Origin: Zhengitettix transpicula
Lineage: Eukaryota; Arthropoda; Insecta; Orthoptera; Tetrigidae
Direction: 5' to 3'
NCBI GenBank assembly: GCA_037074705.1
Contig: CM073594.1
Location: 80,167,009-80,231,008, forward strand
Length of the DNA stretch: 64,000 nt
The notes under the pieces: generated by a model
The model's input: the letters and a program-made list of their open reading frames with translations, nothing else
Told to the model about the DNA's origin: nothing
The model's database searches: none
Part shown: one piece after another, positions 1-11,490 of the stretch
How positions within the stretch are numbered: position 1 is the stretch's first letter
How the letters are laid out: the number at the start of each line of letters is the position of its first letter
Made by a program: the position numbers and the translations under genes

Positions 1-299
1 TCTGACTCCACCTCCTAGCTCCAAAACTCAACTAACTTCCAAAAATCTTATCTTCTCTTTATATATCACCGTCCCTTCTCTTTTCCTTTGTTCCCAAAAC
101 TACGTCGCAACTGCCCGTTGGCAGTTTCCTCCCGAGATTTACGTTATACAGCTGCAGTTCCTTAGCAAATTGCTAGCTCCTGTCATGTCACATCGAGACA
201 GGACCCGTAATTACTTAGCACATGTATTCTCACCCCCACACTCACACGTGCGCGTTTCTAAATTCTTCAGACCGCCCAAACTGCCCCTCGATCCCAAGA
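1..299. other. Unclassified pyrimidine-rich edge
   Basis: No gene is recognisable here. The first 120 bases are strongly C/T-rich. The stretch may be the inner part of the repeat that follows, read on the minus strand, but I see no domain or LTR hallmark that proves it. Confidence 0.3.
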
Positions 300-624
300 A
301 ACTAAATAAACACATTACAGAATGTCTTTTCCACTGTCCAGGCCATTATCCGAAACAATGACTGCCTTAACAGATTTATTTTGTGTCAGGCCCCCGCACA
401 TGTGCCTTGCCCTGACTCCTCCATCCAGATCCTAAGTCAACATGTGAACTGCCCAGGCCATTAATCAGACACAATGCCTTTCCTTAACAGATTTTTCTTG
501 CGACTGGCCACCCGCAGATGTCACCCTTGCTCTGAATTCTCATGACCTGCCCCAAGTAAACATTACAATTGCCTCTGACGGCCAAGACCATTAATCCGAA
601 ACAATGCCTTTCCCTCAAGGCATT

Positions 625-627
<3 letters not shown>
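300..627. repeat. Tandem repeat, ~125-bp unit, about 2.6 copies
   Basis: The phrase CCATTA(A)TC-GA-ACAATG recurs near 342, 457 and 589. Each copy is preceded at a similar distance by an AAGT(A/C)AACAT-like phrase near 304, 433 and 554, giving periods of about 129 and 121 bases. The last unit is truncated and ends in ATTACA directly against a TA microsatellite. That junction is the same as the ends of the solo-LTR family found elsewhere in the window, which would then be a minus-strand copy starting TGTAATGCC. This link is an inference from one end only. Confidence 0.6.

Positions 628-683
<56 letters not shown>
628..683. repeat. (TA)n microsatellite
   Basis: An uninterrupted TA dinucleotide run of about 55 bases. 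It directly follows an ATTACA terminus. The same arrangement is seen at 2497-2540, 3696-3712 and 45861-45868. Confidence 0.95.
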
Positions 684-687
<4 letters not shown>

Positions 688-2493
688 ATATTGTGTGTTA
701 CGTAATTGTCAGTATTAAACTGCAATGTCTTGATTTTCAGAAACTATGTTATTCTAACTATTTATCGATTGGAATATTTAAACATTTGAATGCATTGACA
801 TTTATCGAAATGTACGTAAATATCTTTTATCGCTGTAATTAAATTTCACCCTCGTAATTTCTACTTGTTAGTTTTTTTGTCGTCGAGGGATACGTTAATT
901 TTCGACATTGGGCTTGTCACTGCGGCGCAAGCGCGATTCTCCCTCTATGGGTCAGATGTTAAATGCGTTTCTAATTAGCGCTTTGTCGGGGACTCGCTGG
1001 CATCGGTCATCAGCGTCCCCCCAAGCGTAAAGCACTTTCTGCGGACCGTTGAGTCGAAACGGCAAGGAAACTAGCTGTGACATACTACATCAGTTACTAA
1101 AAAATGACGGGGAAAAGTGCACGGGTATTCTGTTGATCTTAAACTGTATCGTTGGACGAGGAATGTGTAACGATATTTTAAAGAGTCTGATATTTTAAAG
1201 AATCTGAATCCCTAATTCCAGGATGGAATCCACAACTGTCGTCCAGTTTAATCAACAGTGGTTCGATTCCATTTACGGGACAAGGCCACACCTCAACCCC
1301 ACGGATAGGATTAATTTATAATTTTTTATGCATTTCATAACGTAGATCCACTTACATCCTTCAACTTTCAGATCCTTCTTATGGTAAGATCGATTACTTC
1401 CTTTATAGTTTCACCTAAGAAAAGGACAACATACAGTTAAAACCAAATGCAGAGTGCCCACCATCGTAAATCCTCCAGAGGTCATTTCAATATAATGATT
1501 TGTTTTAATAATCAAGGGCAGAAACACAGAGTTAATGGAAAGCTGGTCATAAACAACTTAACCATCCAATCCAGATTGGAATCAAATCGGGGGTTATAGA
1601 TATCGCTGAATTTAATTATAACAACCGATCAACGCCGGGCGCCCACCAAGTAATTAATAGAATCTGGCAATTATCATTTGATAAGTAATATTCAGCCAAT
1701 ATGTTAGAAATGTTGTATACTTATATTTAACGAAATTCAATAATGACAATTTTTATACAAGTAATTAATCATTGTCTAAATTTCGCTTATAAATTAGTTA
1801 AATGCCGTTTTCAAGTTGAATTTCTATGAACTGTAGAAAATGTAACTGAATGCCAAATACCTTAAATAACATCAGTTATGAAGAGAAAAATATACATCTG
1901 TTTTGATCAGTTTTCATACTGTAAACATTTTGTCTAATTAATTAATTTTTGTGACTTATTTGCTAAATTGTTAATTTTTCAACGCTAACTTATGGCCATG
2001 ACGCCTTCTACGCAATCAGTCAGTCGTTAACAGAGTTTAATAGAGCATATTAAGCATTAATACGTTTAATCCTACTCAAGAATTATATCTTGTTCCACTG
2101 ATCTCGTCTTTTATAAAATCCTCATAAACGCCTCTGAAACATAGTCCTGAACCAGAGATATCAACACAGGAAGCCTTTGAAAAGGAGAGTATACTGCAAG
2201 AAAAAATTTGGCCCAATATCTTAAAAAGAGAGGTGGAGGAGTCGTTGGTAGATTTCGGGTTTTTTCAATTGCCTAGATGGCAGTTTTGCGAAGAGAAAAA
2301 TCTAAGAGTAAAGGAACAGAAGAGATGTTTGCGGACAGGTCAAAGACGAATATATAGCAACAAGATTTGCGAAACAAGAGAAATTTAGGAATAGAAATGT
2401 GAAACAAAGAAGGTATACAAAAGAGAATTATTACAAACAACGTTTCGAACAGTAATAAAACACTGTTCATCTTCAACGTAGAAAAATATTCAC

Positions 2494-2496
<3 letters not shown>
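684..2496. other. AT-rich unclassified DNA
   Basis: No gene seen. A GC-richer island lies at about 895-1085 and contains CGCAAGCGCG and GGGGACTCGC. It looks unlike the repeats and could be single-copy or conserved non-coding DNA. Short open frames here have no recognisable domains and the composition of AT-rich filler. A small Helitron 3' end lies at 1566-1650. Confidence 0.4.
1566..1650 (+). mobile_element. Helitron-like 3'-end fragment
   Basis: Carries the phrase GGTTATAGATATCGCTGA (compare 'ggttatggatgtcgctgag' in the larger copies) followed by CAACGCCGGGCGCCCACCAAG and then T. This is a degenerate version of the 3' hairpin and CTAG end of the Helitron-like family at 4604-6383. Only about 85 bases remain and the 5' part is missing. 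Confidence 0.5.

Positions 2497-2540
<44 letters not shown>
2497..2540. repeat. (AT)n microsatellite, LTR insertion site
   Basis: An AT dinucleotide run that abuts the TGTAAT start of the solo LTR at 2541. AT repeats resume at its other end (3696-3712), so the LTR apparently split one AT tract. Confidence 0.95.
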
Positions 2541-2543
<3 letters not shown>

Positions 2544-3695
2544 AATAATTATTGAAGGCAATTAGAGATTTAATAATTAAACAATTGAAGTAAATTGTTA
2601 TCGGCCAGAATACAAACACAACAATGGGTAAGAACATGTACAGGTTGGGTGTGTCGTTGCCGATCTACGGGGTTTACACAGACAGTCGTGGGCATATTTT
2701 CATCAAGTAGAGTCGCAGGTAGAGTTTCATCAAGTAAAGACAGTTACAAAATTTCGTCGAGTAGAGCTGGTCACTAAAATTTTAACAAAGAGAGTTACTC
2801 TGAGGATAACGGTGAGAGTGTGATTCAGGAGGCTGATAATCAATTGGTCAGCAGGTATCGGTAGAACTTTGGAGAAGGAGTGGACAACATTCTGGTTTGC
2901 CCATAATCAGAACCAGAGCTACTGGTTGGTGAGGTCCGCCGTTATGTACGGAACAATTGTGTCAGGTGGACGATACAAAATCTTTGGAAAGGGATTTGAA
3001 ACAAATTAAATTTAGTGAAACGATGGTCTGTTACATGTGAATAGTGTAAAGTGTATCAAAGAAATGCCTGGTACCAGTACAAAACTGTAAGTAGAGAGAG
3101 AAACTTTATAAAATTTATTGGTATCTAAATATTAAATAAGGATAAATCGTCAGATTTAGGATTCAAGTTCATTTGTTGTTTTAATTCTAATCAAGTTGAA
3201 TGTTGTAAATTTTGTTTGTTAATTTTGAAAGTAGGAAAAGGTTTGTTCTTTGCATAAAAGGCGCAATTAACGACCCTGAGACAAGAGTAAAGAATTTTGT
3301 AAAATAGTAAAATCATTAATGTAGAATAATCACAACAAGAAAATTTGTAACTATCAATTTAAATAAATCAATTGTTTTCTGAGATTTAAATCCTGTAATC
3401 ATTTAATATCCTTTCATTATCCGTTAATTAATTGTATTATTTGCATATTACTTAAAATGGCGCATCAACGTGTGGCCAACCATTTAATTAATAAATTTAA
3501 TCATTTGTGTATTACATAAAATGGCATATCAACGTGGGCAGAATCATTTAATTTAATTTATTTTATTTTATTTTATTTGAATATTACAATTTGGTCCACA
3601 ACGTGAGGCTAATTCTTTTAATTTTGCGTTTTACATAAATGGTGCCCAACGTGGGGCAAATTAATTGTTTAATTTTAAATCATTTGTGTATTACA
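2541..3695 (+). mobile_element. Solo LTR, TGTAAT...ATTACA family
   Basis: An 1155-bp element with TGTAAT/ATTACA ends, inserted between ATAT sequences. Inside are CTGGTACCAG at about 3070 and CCCTGAGA at about 3274. Both phrases recur at matching relative positions in the copies at 14676-15807, 30837-31790 and 44800-45860, and CCCTGAGA probably lies near R-U5. No gag or pol accompanies it, so it is either a solo LTR or a miniature non-coding element. The 3' 240 bases contain four primer-site-like motifs (separate entry). The assignment to Ty3/gypsy-like LTRs rests on the ends, the 4-bp ATAT duplication and the tRNA-Lys-like motifs. Confidence 0.7.
3458..3657 (+). repeat. Array of four PBS-like motifs inside an LTR end
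   Basis: Motifs begin at 3458, 3522, 3592 and 3640. The last, TGGTGCCCAACGTGGGGC, differs at one base from TGGCGCCCAACGTGGGGC, the primer-binding site complementary to the 3' end of animal tRNA-Lys. Each is preceded by an LTR-end-like ATTAC(A) plus a few bases, and the array is closed by a final ATTACA at 3690-3695. Confidence 0.7.
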
Positions 3696-3712
3696 ATATA
3701 TATATATATATA

Positions 3713-4260
3713 CACTTTTGACGATTTTGACCTACTCCGTTAAGCCCAGTCCTAGAGAGACAGCTATTTAGGCTTCTACAGCTGAAGTTTTAACAAGTTT
3801 TTCGCTCGGTTTTATATGGTACGAGCGGCAGTGATGTGTCGGGGAGGGAGGACGGTAGAGGGATTTAAGTCTGTTCCCGGAAGGACCGGTGGTGAATGTA
3901 CAGGTCATTACAACATTACGACGAAGTGGTGTATTTGGACTATTTGGTTTCTCCGAATTTCTGTAAAGTAATGAATTCCAAGTTCTGAGCTGGGAGACAG
4001 CTTTAGTTGTTCTAATGAATTTTCTTTAAGTTATCTTTTTGAAGTGTGAGGCTCAGAGCAGAGTATGGAAGCATTTTTGAAAACAAATCTTTGGCCGTTT
4101 TCAGAAGCTAATTTGGGCTAAGAGGTTTCTGCTCGTTTTACATGATTAATATGTTCCTCCATCCTCACAGATATCTTTCTACGGGTTTCGCCTACGTAGC
4201 TTTTGCTTATACGCAGAGAACAGAGGAAACAACGTCGTTTCTGACGAGGTGGCCCAATAA
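3713..4260 (-). mobile_element. Penelope-like element, 3' fragment
   Basis: On the minus strand from about 4232 to 4124 the translation contains SKSYVGETRRKISVRMEEH, then INHVKRAET. This is the YIG-side core of a GIY-YIG endonuclease (Tyr-Val-Gly-Glu-Thr, conserved Arg, Glu-His) of the kind fused to Penelope-like reverse transcriptases. Downstream on the same strand weak coding similarity continues with stops and frameshifts. The reverse transcriptase is absent, so the copy is truncated. Its boundary near 3713 adjoins the AT tract bordering the solo LTR. Confidence 0.6.
4124..4234 (-). pseudogene. GIY-YIG endonuclease remnant (Penelope-like)
   Basis: About 37 codons are readable. A CFLC segment comes first, then SYVGET (the second half of GIY-YIG), RRKISVRMEEH with the conserved arginine and glutamate, and a basic helix ending in AET. 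In Penelope-like elements this nuclease nicks the target for reverse transcription. Flanking frames are broken, so it cannot make a working protein. A bacterial-type or UvrC GIY-YIG is less likely, given the RRK-VRMEEH-NHVKR spacing typical of Penelope endonucleases. Confidence 0.55.
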
Positions 4261-4603
4261 TGAGCTGTAATCTGAATATAAAGAACAATCAGTCAGCAGG
4301 ATTATAAGATGACCAGGGCACGCGACAAGAATGGGGGAAACCTGGCGAAGAAAGAAGAAGGGGTAGGCCAAATACCAGGTGGCTGGGTGGAATGGAGGGA
4401 CTTATACCTTATATACGGTTACAAGGAATGAAAGGTGCTGGCACAACATGGAGAGAGGTGAAGAATGGTAGTTGAAGAGGTCAAGAGTACCAAACAAAAT
4501 TAAGAATAATTTTCCCTTACATTTGTATTTTTAAAATTAAACGTACCACCATGGTGTAAACTGAATTGCAGTAAAGAAGATCATAATTCCCTCTTTCTGT
4601 CTA
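4261..4603. other. Unclassified purine-rich stretch
   Basis: No gene seen. G/A-rich, with no repeats that I can match elsewhere in the window. Confidence 0.3.
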
Positions 4604-6383
4604 TCTATATAATAAAAAAGGATGTTTATTTGTATGTATGTATGTATGTATTTATTTACGTTGTTCTTTATACAAATTTTATCGCGTGGACAGAATTCAA
4701 CAAAAATTGGTATATATATTCTGCCAAAATCGAGAACCGGTACTGTGGGGGTGAGAAACCCCTAGAATAAACGTGGAAATAATTATAATTGAAATAAGTT
4801 ACGAAATAGTGTTAAATTACTACGCGAGACGATGACGTCATAAGTTTTCAAGACATTGACGCATCATAAAAATATAGTTCTGTATTTCGTAACGAAATAA
4901 AACAGAAAAATTTTGATTGAATAAAAAGTAAAAATTTTTCCACTAATACTCCATCGAATAGTAATAAAAAACAATACCAAATACTTTACCATCCTTGCGG
5001 AATGTTAATTTGGAAATTGACCGGTCGTTATTAAATATATTTCGGGATCAATTAGATTATTAAAATTTCACTACATTTTCTCCGCGTATAATTTCAACCC
5101 CTTTCGTTATTTGGAATGGAGCTCCACTTAAGGGTGGGGGTGGAGTGGAATTACAATATAATGATGCAAAAACAATCGACATTGTAGTCGAACTCACGGT
5201 CATGGATGTCAATGAGTTTAATTATTACATACAACTAATCGTTTAACTCACCCAAGGAAGGGTTGGCGAGGATGTAAATTTTCAAGAATGTTTAACAGTC
5301 GATTTTTGTAGGGAAAAAATGATTATCGAGGTCAATATCATTGATAATATTTCTACCGATTTTGTTTTTCATTTCAACCCCTCAAGGCACGTTAAAGATC
5401 ACACTTAGGGGTGGGGGTTTGAGGGGCGTTACAAAAAATAACGTGAATAAATCCCAGATTGGAGTCAAATTCAAGTTATGGATGTCACTGAGTTTATTTA
5501 TGACAACCTGGGGAACGTTAGGGGGTGGCCTGGGGTACGAGGAGCTGGGCGGGGGTATAAATTTTCAGACATGAAAAATGATCGATATTTGCGTGAAATA
5601 AATATTTTACGCTGTCAATGTCATTGATAGTATTTCTACCGATTTTGTTTGTGTATAATTTCAACACCTTACGGCATGGTAGGGAAGTACGCGTAGAGAT
5701 GGAGATGTGTTTCATAACCTCAAAAAAGGAGATTCGAGTCAAACCACAGTTATGGATATAGGTGAATGTATTTATGGCAACGTGGGCAATGCACGAGATA
5801 TGGTGGGTGTGTGAGGGTCCTCGCGGAATTGGTCGGGGGAGGAAATTTTCAAACATTTTAAATGGTCGACATTTGCGTTAAATAATTATTTCCTGTGGTT
5901 AATGACTTTGATAGTATTTTTACCGTTGTTGTTTGTGTACAATTTCAACCCCTGTGAGGGGAGCAAGGTTAGCGGTTGGGATGGAGATACGTTAAATATT
6001 AATAACGCTAAAACAACCGAGATTCGAATAAATTCAGAGACTATGAATGTCGCTGAGTCTAATTGTGACAACCTGGGTAACGCGACGGGTATGGAACATG
6101 TTGTGCGGGGGTAGAAATTTCCAGACAATGTAATTGGTCGATTTTTGCGTGCAATAAATACTTTTTGATTATTGCACTTTTGTGGGGGTGGTCATCTTCT
6201 AACATGTAAAAATGACCACTAAATTTGGTCAATGACTTAAACACCTTCAGCATGGGAGGTGAGCACATTTAGGGATAGGGTTCGAGGAGCGTTACATAAA
6301 AATAGCGCAAAAGCAACCGAAATTGCAGTGTATCGGGAGTTATGGATAAATGACATCTCGGGCAACGCCGGGCACCCAGCTAG
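4604..6383 (+). mobile_element. Helitron-like element, full-length, non-autonomous
   Basis: Begins TCTATATAATAAAAAAGG after a host A and ends CACCCAGCTAG before a host T. This gives the 5'-TC, 3'-CTRR and A/T insertion signature of Helitrons. A GC-rich hairpin (CTCGG-GCAACG-CCGGG) lies 11 bases before the terminal CTAG. The 5' end closely resembles, from memory, the TCCTATATAATAAAAG start of HeliBat-type elements of animals. The element is 1780 bp, has no Rep/helicase reading frame, and its centre is a ~280-bp tandem repeat. It must depend on an autonomous partner for mobility. Confidence 0.75.
5257..6370 (+). repeat. ~270-290-bp tandem repeat inside Helitron
   Basis: Roughly four diverged units start near 5257, 5556, 5846 and 6112. 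Each contains in order: AATTTTCA(G/A)AC, a GGTCGAT(A)TTTGCG-like phrase, a TGATAGTATTT.TACCG-like phrase, AATTTCAACCCCT, a G-rich patch, and a phrase like GAGT..AATT.TGACAACCTGGG. Short open reading frames across it repeat the same pattern and are not genes. Confidence 0.7.
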
Positions 6384-8131
6384 TTTAGTTATATAAATAA
6401 ATATTCGTAAATTTATTACTCGCACTCGATAAAATTAATTTAAAATTTATCACACAGAAATGCGTTTTATTTACAGAGGTGGACGAGTTTATTTTATTTT
6501 GACTTTCCACATCACAACTAATTAAGATTTTAAACGGGACTTCTTATCGTTTTACCGAGTGTGTATGAAAATTTGAGCTTTAATAAGTCATGGTGCTGCA
6601 ATGTAGCTACGAGGCGAGCTATCGGGCTGTTTGCACACTTCCATTGGTTCTCTGTGGAGCTTCGCCGCCAAACGGAATAGCGAATTGACGGTGGTGCTAA
6701 ATTAATCAGAAGCAAGTGCGACCCACCAAGTGCTTCGGCACAAACCGCTCCTCAGAACACTCTTATCAAACAATAACATAGAAACGTTCCGATCCATAGA
6801 TGTCACGTGACTAATCTTCTAAATCTGTGAGACCAGGGGCAGACCCAGAATGAATTAGTTGAGTCGCCCAAACTCGTGCAGAGAATGTTGTCAAGGAACG
6901 CATTTATTTCAGAGAACCATAACTAGATAATTTTTATTTCCAAACATTTAATTTCCTCAAGAAAAATAACATTATAAATCATCGTGTATAAAAATTGTGT
7001 ATCAGAGAATTATGCCATCTCTTATATAGTTTAATTACGGAAATAAGGATCGAAAGCAAAAATTCAAACGTGCGTAACGTCAGAGACATTAATCATACGT
7101 TCAGAGCTAAAAGAACTGAAACGAGCAACCGGAAGAAGTAATTTTTTAATTAAATATTTGCGAATAAATCATCTTAACAATTCTGCAAGTACAGAAAATA
7201 TTTTTGTGTCATTTAACCAAGTAAATACAATAACTAAAGCATATCATTCGGCTTGAATTTAAACTAATTGATTAAATTTATATGATTTTAGAATTTTAAA
7301 AATATTGCATTATACACGACATTTTAATGATTACAGAGTAAATGGAATGCCCAATAATTTAGAAAAAACTTATTTAAAAGATAATTTTTTCATTCCTAAA
7401 ATCCAATTACAAAGTTTCATTCCTTACTTTGGATCTTCATCAGGTGATACAAAACCAAAATACAACTTTAAAAATTTCCTCTTTGTTGTTAATTTTGTAA
7501 AAATTGTAAAGAAATAATTTAACATTCATTAGGTAAATTGAAACCGTAAAATACGAATTATATAAATCGTCTGTGATAAAAGTATGGTATTTAGATTATG
7601 AAATAGCAAATTATTACTCAAAATAAAGTGATAAAATAAATTCCGCCCAACTTTTCTGCCGTCCTTGACATTGACACAGGTCCTGATTATGAAAACAATG
7701 TTATATGACTTCTACACTCCACAAAATATGATAAGTTAATCTAATTTTATAATTCGCACGTTAAATTTTGAAATTTACATAAAAAGTAAAAATGATTCCG
7801 ATATTAAAAAATTAATATCGAAGAAAAAAAGTATTTTTGAAATATTAATGTATTTTTTACCTGTAGAACCTGAATATGTCCAAAAACATGGTATGAGACG
7901 TTATGTTTTATTTTAAAATTTGAAATCAAACTCATTACATAATTGACTTCATTTTTGTAAAAAAAATATAGGTTAAATTATGTACAGTAAAGAATTAATT
8001 TAATATTGAACGAATATGAATAAAATTTCCACGTTAACATAAAAAACATGTTTATGAATTCGTAAATGATAACACTAAGAGAAACTAATTCCTCAGAAAA
8101 TCGGTACTTAGCACTTTCAACTTTTTAGTAA
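6384..8131. other. AT-rich unclassified DNA
   Basis: No gene, repeat family or motif recognised. Composition is strongly AT-rich with many A/T runs. A short frame at 7305-7517 (70 residues, Asn/Lys/Phe-rich) has no recognisable domain and looks like a chance product of composition. Confidence 0.35.
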
Positions 8132-8932
8132 TCTAATAAATTAAATAAACTGTTTCTTTGTGTGTGTGTGTGTAATTGTGAATGAATGTTCCCTATACAA
8201 ATCTAAACCTGTGGAGGCAATTTGACCAAATTTTGTATACATGTTCCTTTCCAACCTAAAACACTGTTGGGTAATACAGTGCTACCAACACCAGGAGCGG
8301 GGGTATAAATGTTTAAAAATGCTAAAACGGTCGATATTTGCATAGAATAAATAATTTTTGGTGTCAGTTGGATTTGTTATCATTTAAAACCCTTTCGGCA
8401 TGAGAGGAAACCACCCGTAGGGGTGGGGGTGGAGGAACAATACATAAAAAACCGAGAGTGGAGACAAATCCAGGGTTACGGATGTGACTGAGTTTAATTA
8501 CAACATTAAGTTTTCCGGTTAAGTTGTACTTCTACCCTACGAGTGCGGGTGAAAACAATTTGTGTATATTTATCATAAAAATCTACTCCCATGGAGCAAA
8601 TTTGACCAATTTTGTAGACATGAACCTTTCGAACCGGGAGGAACACACTAGAGATACTACGCAAGTACGACCCGCATGGGCGAGGATAGACGGAGGGTGG
8701 AAAGTTTCAAACATCTTAAAACGGCCGATATTTTCGTCAGAAGAATATTTTTCGGGGTCAATGAGATAGCGATTCTTCAGATATTTTAGTGTATAATTTG
8801 AACCGTTTTCAATATGGGAGGGAAACAGCTTAATGGATAGGTGTAGAGGGGCGGCACATAAAAATATCTCAGGAAAGAACTGAGAATATGAGTAAAATCT
8901 GGGGTTATGGATGTCCCTGGGCACTCAGCTAG
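8132..8932 (+). mobile_element. Helitron-like element, full-length
   Basis: 801 bp. Starts TCTAATAAATTAAATAAAC after A and ends GCACTCAGCTAG before T. A GT microsatellite lies near the 5' end. It is followed by phrases shared with the other copies: a GTGGAGGCAATTTGACC-like phrase, ATACATGTTCC, AACGGTCGATATTTGC and GGTTATGGATGT. It is a shorter subfamily of the 4604-6383 element with a different 5' end (TCTAATAAATAAAATA type), shared with 19211-19568 and 52601-53310. No coding capacity. Confidence 0.7.
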
Positions 8933-9743
8933 TAAATATAATTGCCAATAAATCAGAACATGTTATACAGTAGACATTTACTTCAATGGTTGCATTAACA
9001 TTGAATCAAAGACAAACATAAAATTAAAAAAACAGTATTTATCGTCACTGATTTGGGAATTAATTAGGAGAACACAGTAACAGATGAACAATTGAGACCA
9101 TTATAATTAATTTTCGTGATAAAAGTTTCTATAATGATATTTAAATTTTTTATTGAAAATTTTTTACATCCAAATTATTTTTGGAAATAACTTGTTGATA
9201 TAAATCAATCAGCCTGTTTGGTATTGTAATGATAATAGCGCGTATTTTCCCTGGTAACAAATACCTATTCCCCTCTGTGTGATTTAAGAATGAACTATTT
9301 TTATTACAAACACCGATACGTGTATATTAGCCGTAGAGGATAGAACTAATCCAAACGAGCGACAAGTCGAGTGCGCCCGGCGATCGTCATCTGTCTCCCT
9401 CCATTGATTAAAAACAACATCGGCCTGCCCGAAATACGTTACTTGTCCGGCTTAATTGAGCCCCTGCTCCAAGAAAATCAATTCGTTTTTCGACAGGGGA
9501 CGGAGAGGGAGGGTGCGGCTAAAAGAGGATAAAATATGCATTTTAATCAGGATGATAATGTTCCTGGTGACCTAACTCATACGCGACATTCGCGACGGCC
9601 ATTTATGCGCCAAAGGTAATAGGATATTTCGCAGTACAATACCAATCATGCAGCTTTAGCGGTTAAACATAATTGACAACTTCCTTTTTCCATCTATACC
9701 TCTTATTCAGCCGCTGTAAAACAATTTATATATATATATATAA
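8933..9743. other. Unclassified DNA with a possible conserved island
   Basis: No gene seen. Bases 9350-9620 are distinctly GC-richer than the surroundings, not repeated in the window, and contain homeodomain-like cores (CATTGATTAAAA, TTTTAATCAGG, CCATTTATGCGCC). This is compatible with a conserved regulatory element. A TA run (9727-9742) borders the next Helitron. Confidence 0.3.
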
Positions 9744-11072
9744 CTAGCTGAGTAACCGAAGTTGCCCGGGCATTTCTTTTAAATATCCCGGAAAAGGAAT
9801 GAAATAAAAAGCACTTGGTAAACATTTTTTATTTAACCAGCATCAATAGTCACAGGGTTTGGAACATTTACCTATTTACATTCCTCTGCCCGATCTAATC
9901 CTTAAAATAACCTGGACGATGACTATCAGTATTCGAGAATTCTCCTACTACATAATAAGGATAAAAAATAACAACAATTTGAAACAAAATATACTCGCAA
10001 ACTTAATAACGTCTGATGTACTCCCGGTTCTTTAAACGAGTAAAGAAATACAACCTTTAACTAAATAAAGACCTAGAAATACCTTAGAAATTAAAAAAAT
10101 TACTCGGTATCTTAAGACCTTTTTTCAACCGTGTCCACCTCCACGAAGTAGAGCATAAAATTTATTTAACCAACATGGTTAATGCGAGAATTAAACTCGG
10201 CGACTCCTAAAACCCCGGAATCGACACTAATATCGGTCTTTTCTTTCATTACTTTCTATGTAAACACTTTCCACTACCACCCGAACGATAAGGGTGATTC
10301 CCTCCCATGCTTTCTGGTGTTAAAAATTCTAGAATGATACTATCAAAAAACCAACCCCGAAATGTTTTTAAAATCCACCCTCTCCACTCCCACCTTTAGC
10401 AGCGGTAGGTGTTTCTTAAGCTCTCAGTGTTTGTTCCTGGATCGTAAGTAAAATGTGTATAAAGTTTGGTGAAAATTGGTCTACACATGTAAGAATGTAA
10501 AAGTTAATATTACACCACCTTCGATCCCCATTCCTAGCGGCTGAGGTACGCATTAAGCAGTATGTTAAATGTCCGAATTAAAGTCAGTGACTTCCATAAC
10601 CCCAGATTTGACACCGGTCTCCGTTATTTACTCATTACTGTTGTGTAACCCACTTCTTCCTCCACCCCAACACCTAGGGGCCGAACTACAACGCAACTGA
10701 CATAGTTAATGTTAGAATTAAACTCATTGACTTCTACAACAATCTCGACTGTTTCGCGTTATTTTTATATAATTCCCCTCCAATCCGTCCCTTATTCGTG
10801 CTTTAAGGGTTTGACATTATGCACTAAATACACCTGGATAAAAAGCACTAATCACATAGACCCGATAAGTAATTAATAAACGCTATTGTCGGCCATTCAG
10901 CATGTTTTTAAACGTCACCCCCGTTCACAACTTGAGATTCCTAAAACTTTGAATACCTTCAAAACTTTCACGGGAGTGCCAAAACCAACTCACAAATTTT
11001 CATCGAAATCGGATGACTAGTTTATGAGCGCATAGGGACACACAGACAGACATTCATTTTTAAATACAGAGA
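9744..11072 (-). mobile_element. Helitron-like element, minus strand
   Basis: 1329 bp. On the minus strand it starts TCTCTGTATTTAAAAATG after A. It ends with a hairpin-containing GCCCGGGCAACTTCGG segment, then CTCAGCTAG before T. Internal phrases match the other copies, for example TCGACACTAATATCGGTC and TTTGGTGAAAATTGGTCTAC on the plus strand. The 5' end differs from the HeliBat-like copies, so at least three 5'-end subfamilies share one 3' end. No protein is encoded. Confidence 0.7.
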
Positions 11073-11490
11073 TATATTAATTGTCATCCTCGTATGTTTA
11101 CTTGGGCAGTCTGCTAAAAACGGTATCTCCTAACCACAATACGAGAGACTCGAAAGGATTTTGGAAAATGGACTTCATTGCCGACGATTGAGGGACGAGT
11201 TTCAAAATTTCACAACGAGCACAGACATGACGCAACGTATTTAAGAGAGCCGGAGTGACTTAGTGGGAATAATATTTAAGGACAAATATCAGCCATAATT
11301 TTTCAGATTAAAAAACCAAAAATCAAAAATCTAATATGCATAGTTAATTAAGTGTTGAAAGTGTAATTAATATCTATTTTGTGGCTTTGGTTAAAATAGA
11401 AAACGAATTGATTATTAAATGCGTAGTATCAGCGATCTTTTCAAATTTACTGACATTAGGCTCCAAAAATCAGAGACTAAAAATTAGCAT
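11073..11490. other. Unclassified DNA
   Basis: No gene or repeat recognised in this 418-base spacer. Confidence 0.3.

Noticed and set aside
5518..6268. Overlapping minus frames of 69-112 codons
   Set aside because: They lie in the tandem array of a Helitron and repeat the same peptide pattern unit by unit.
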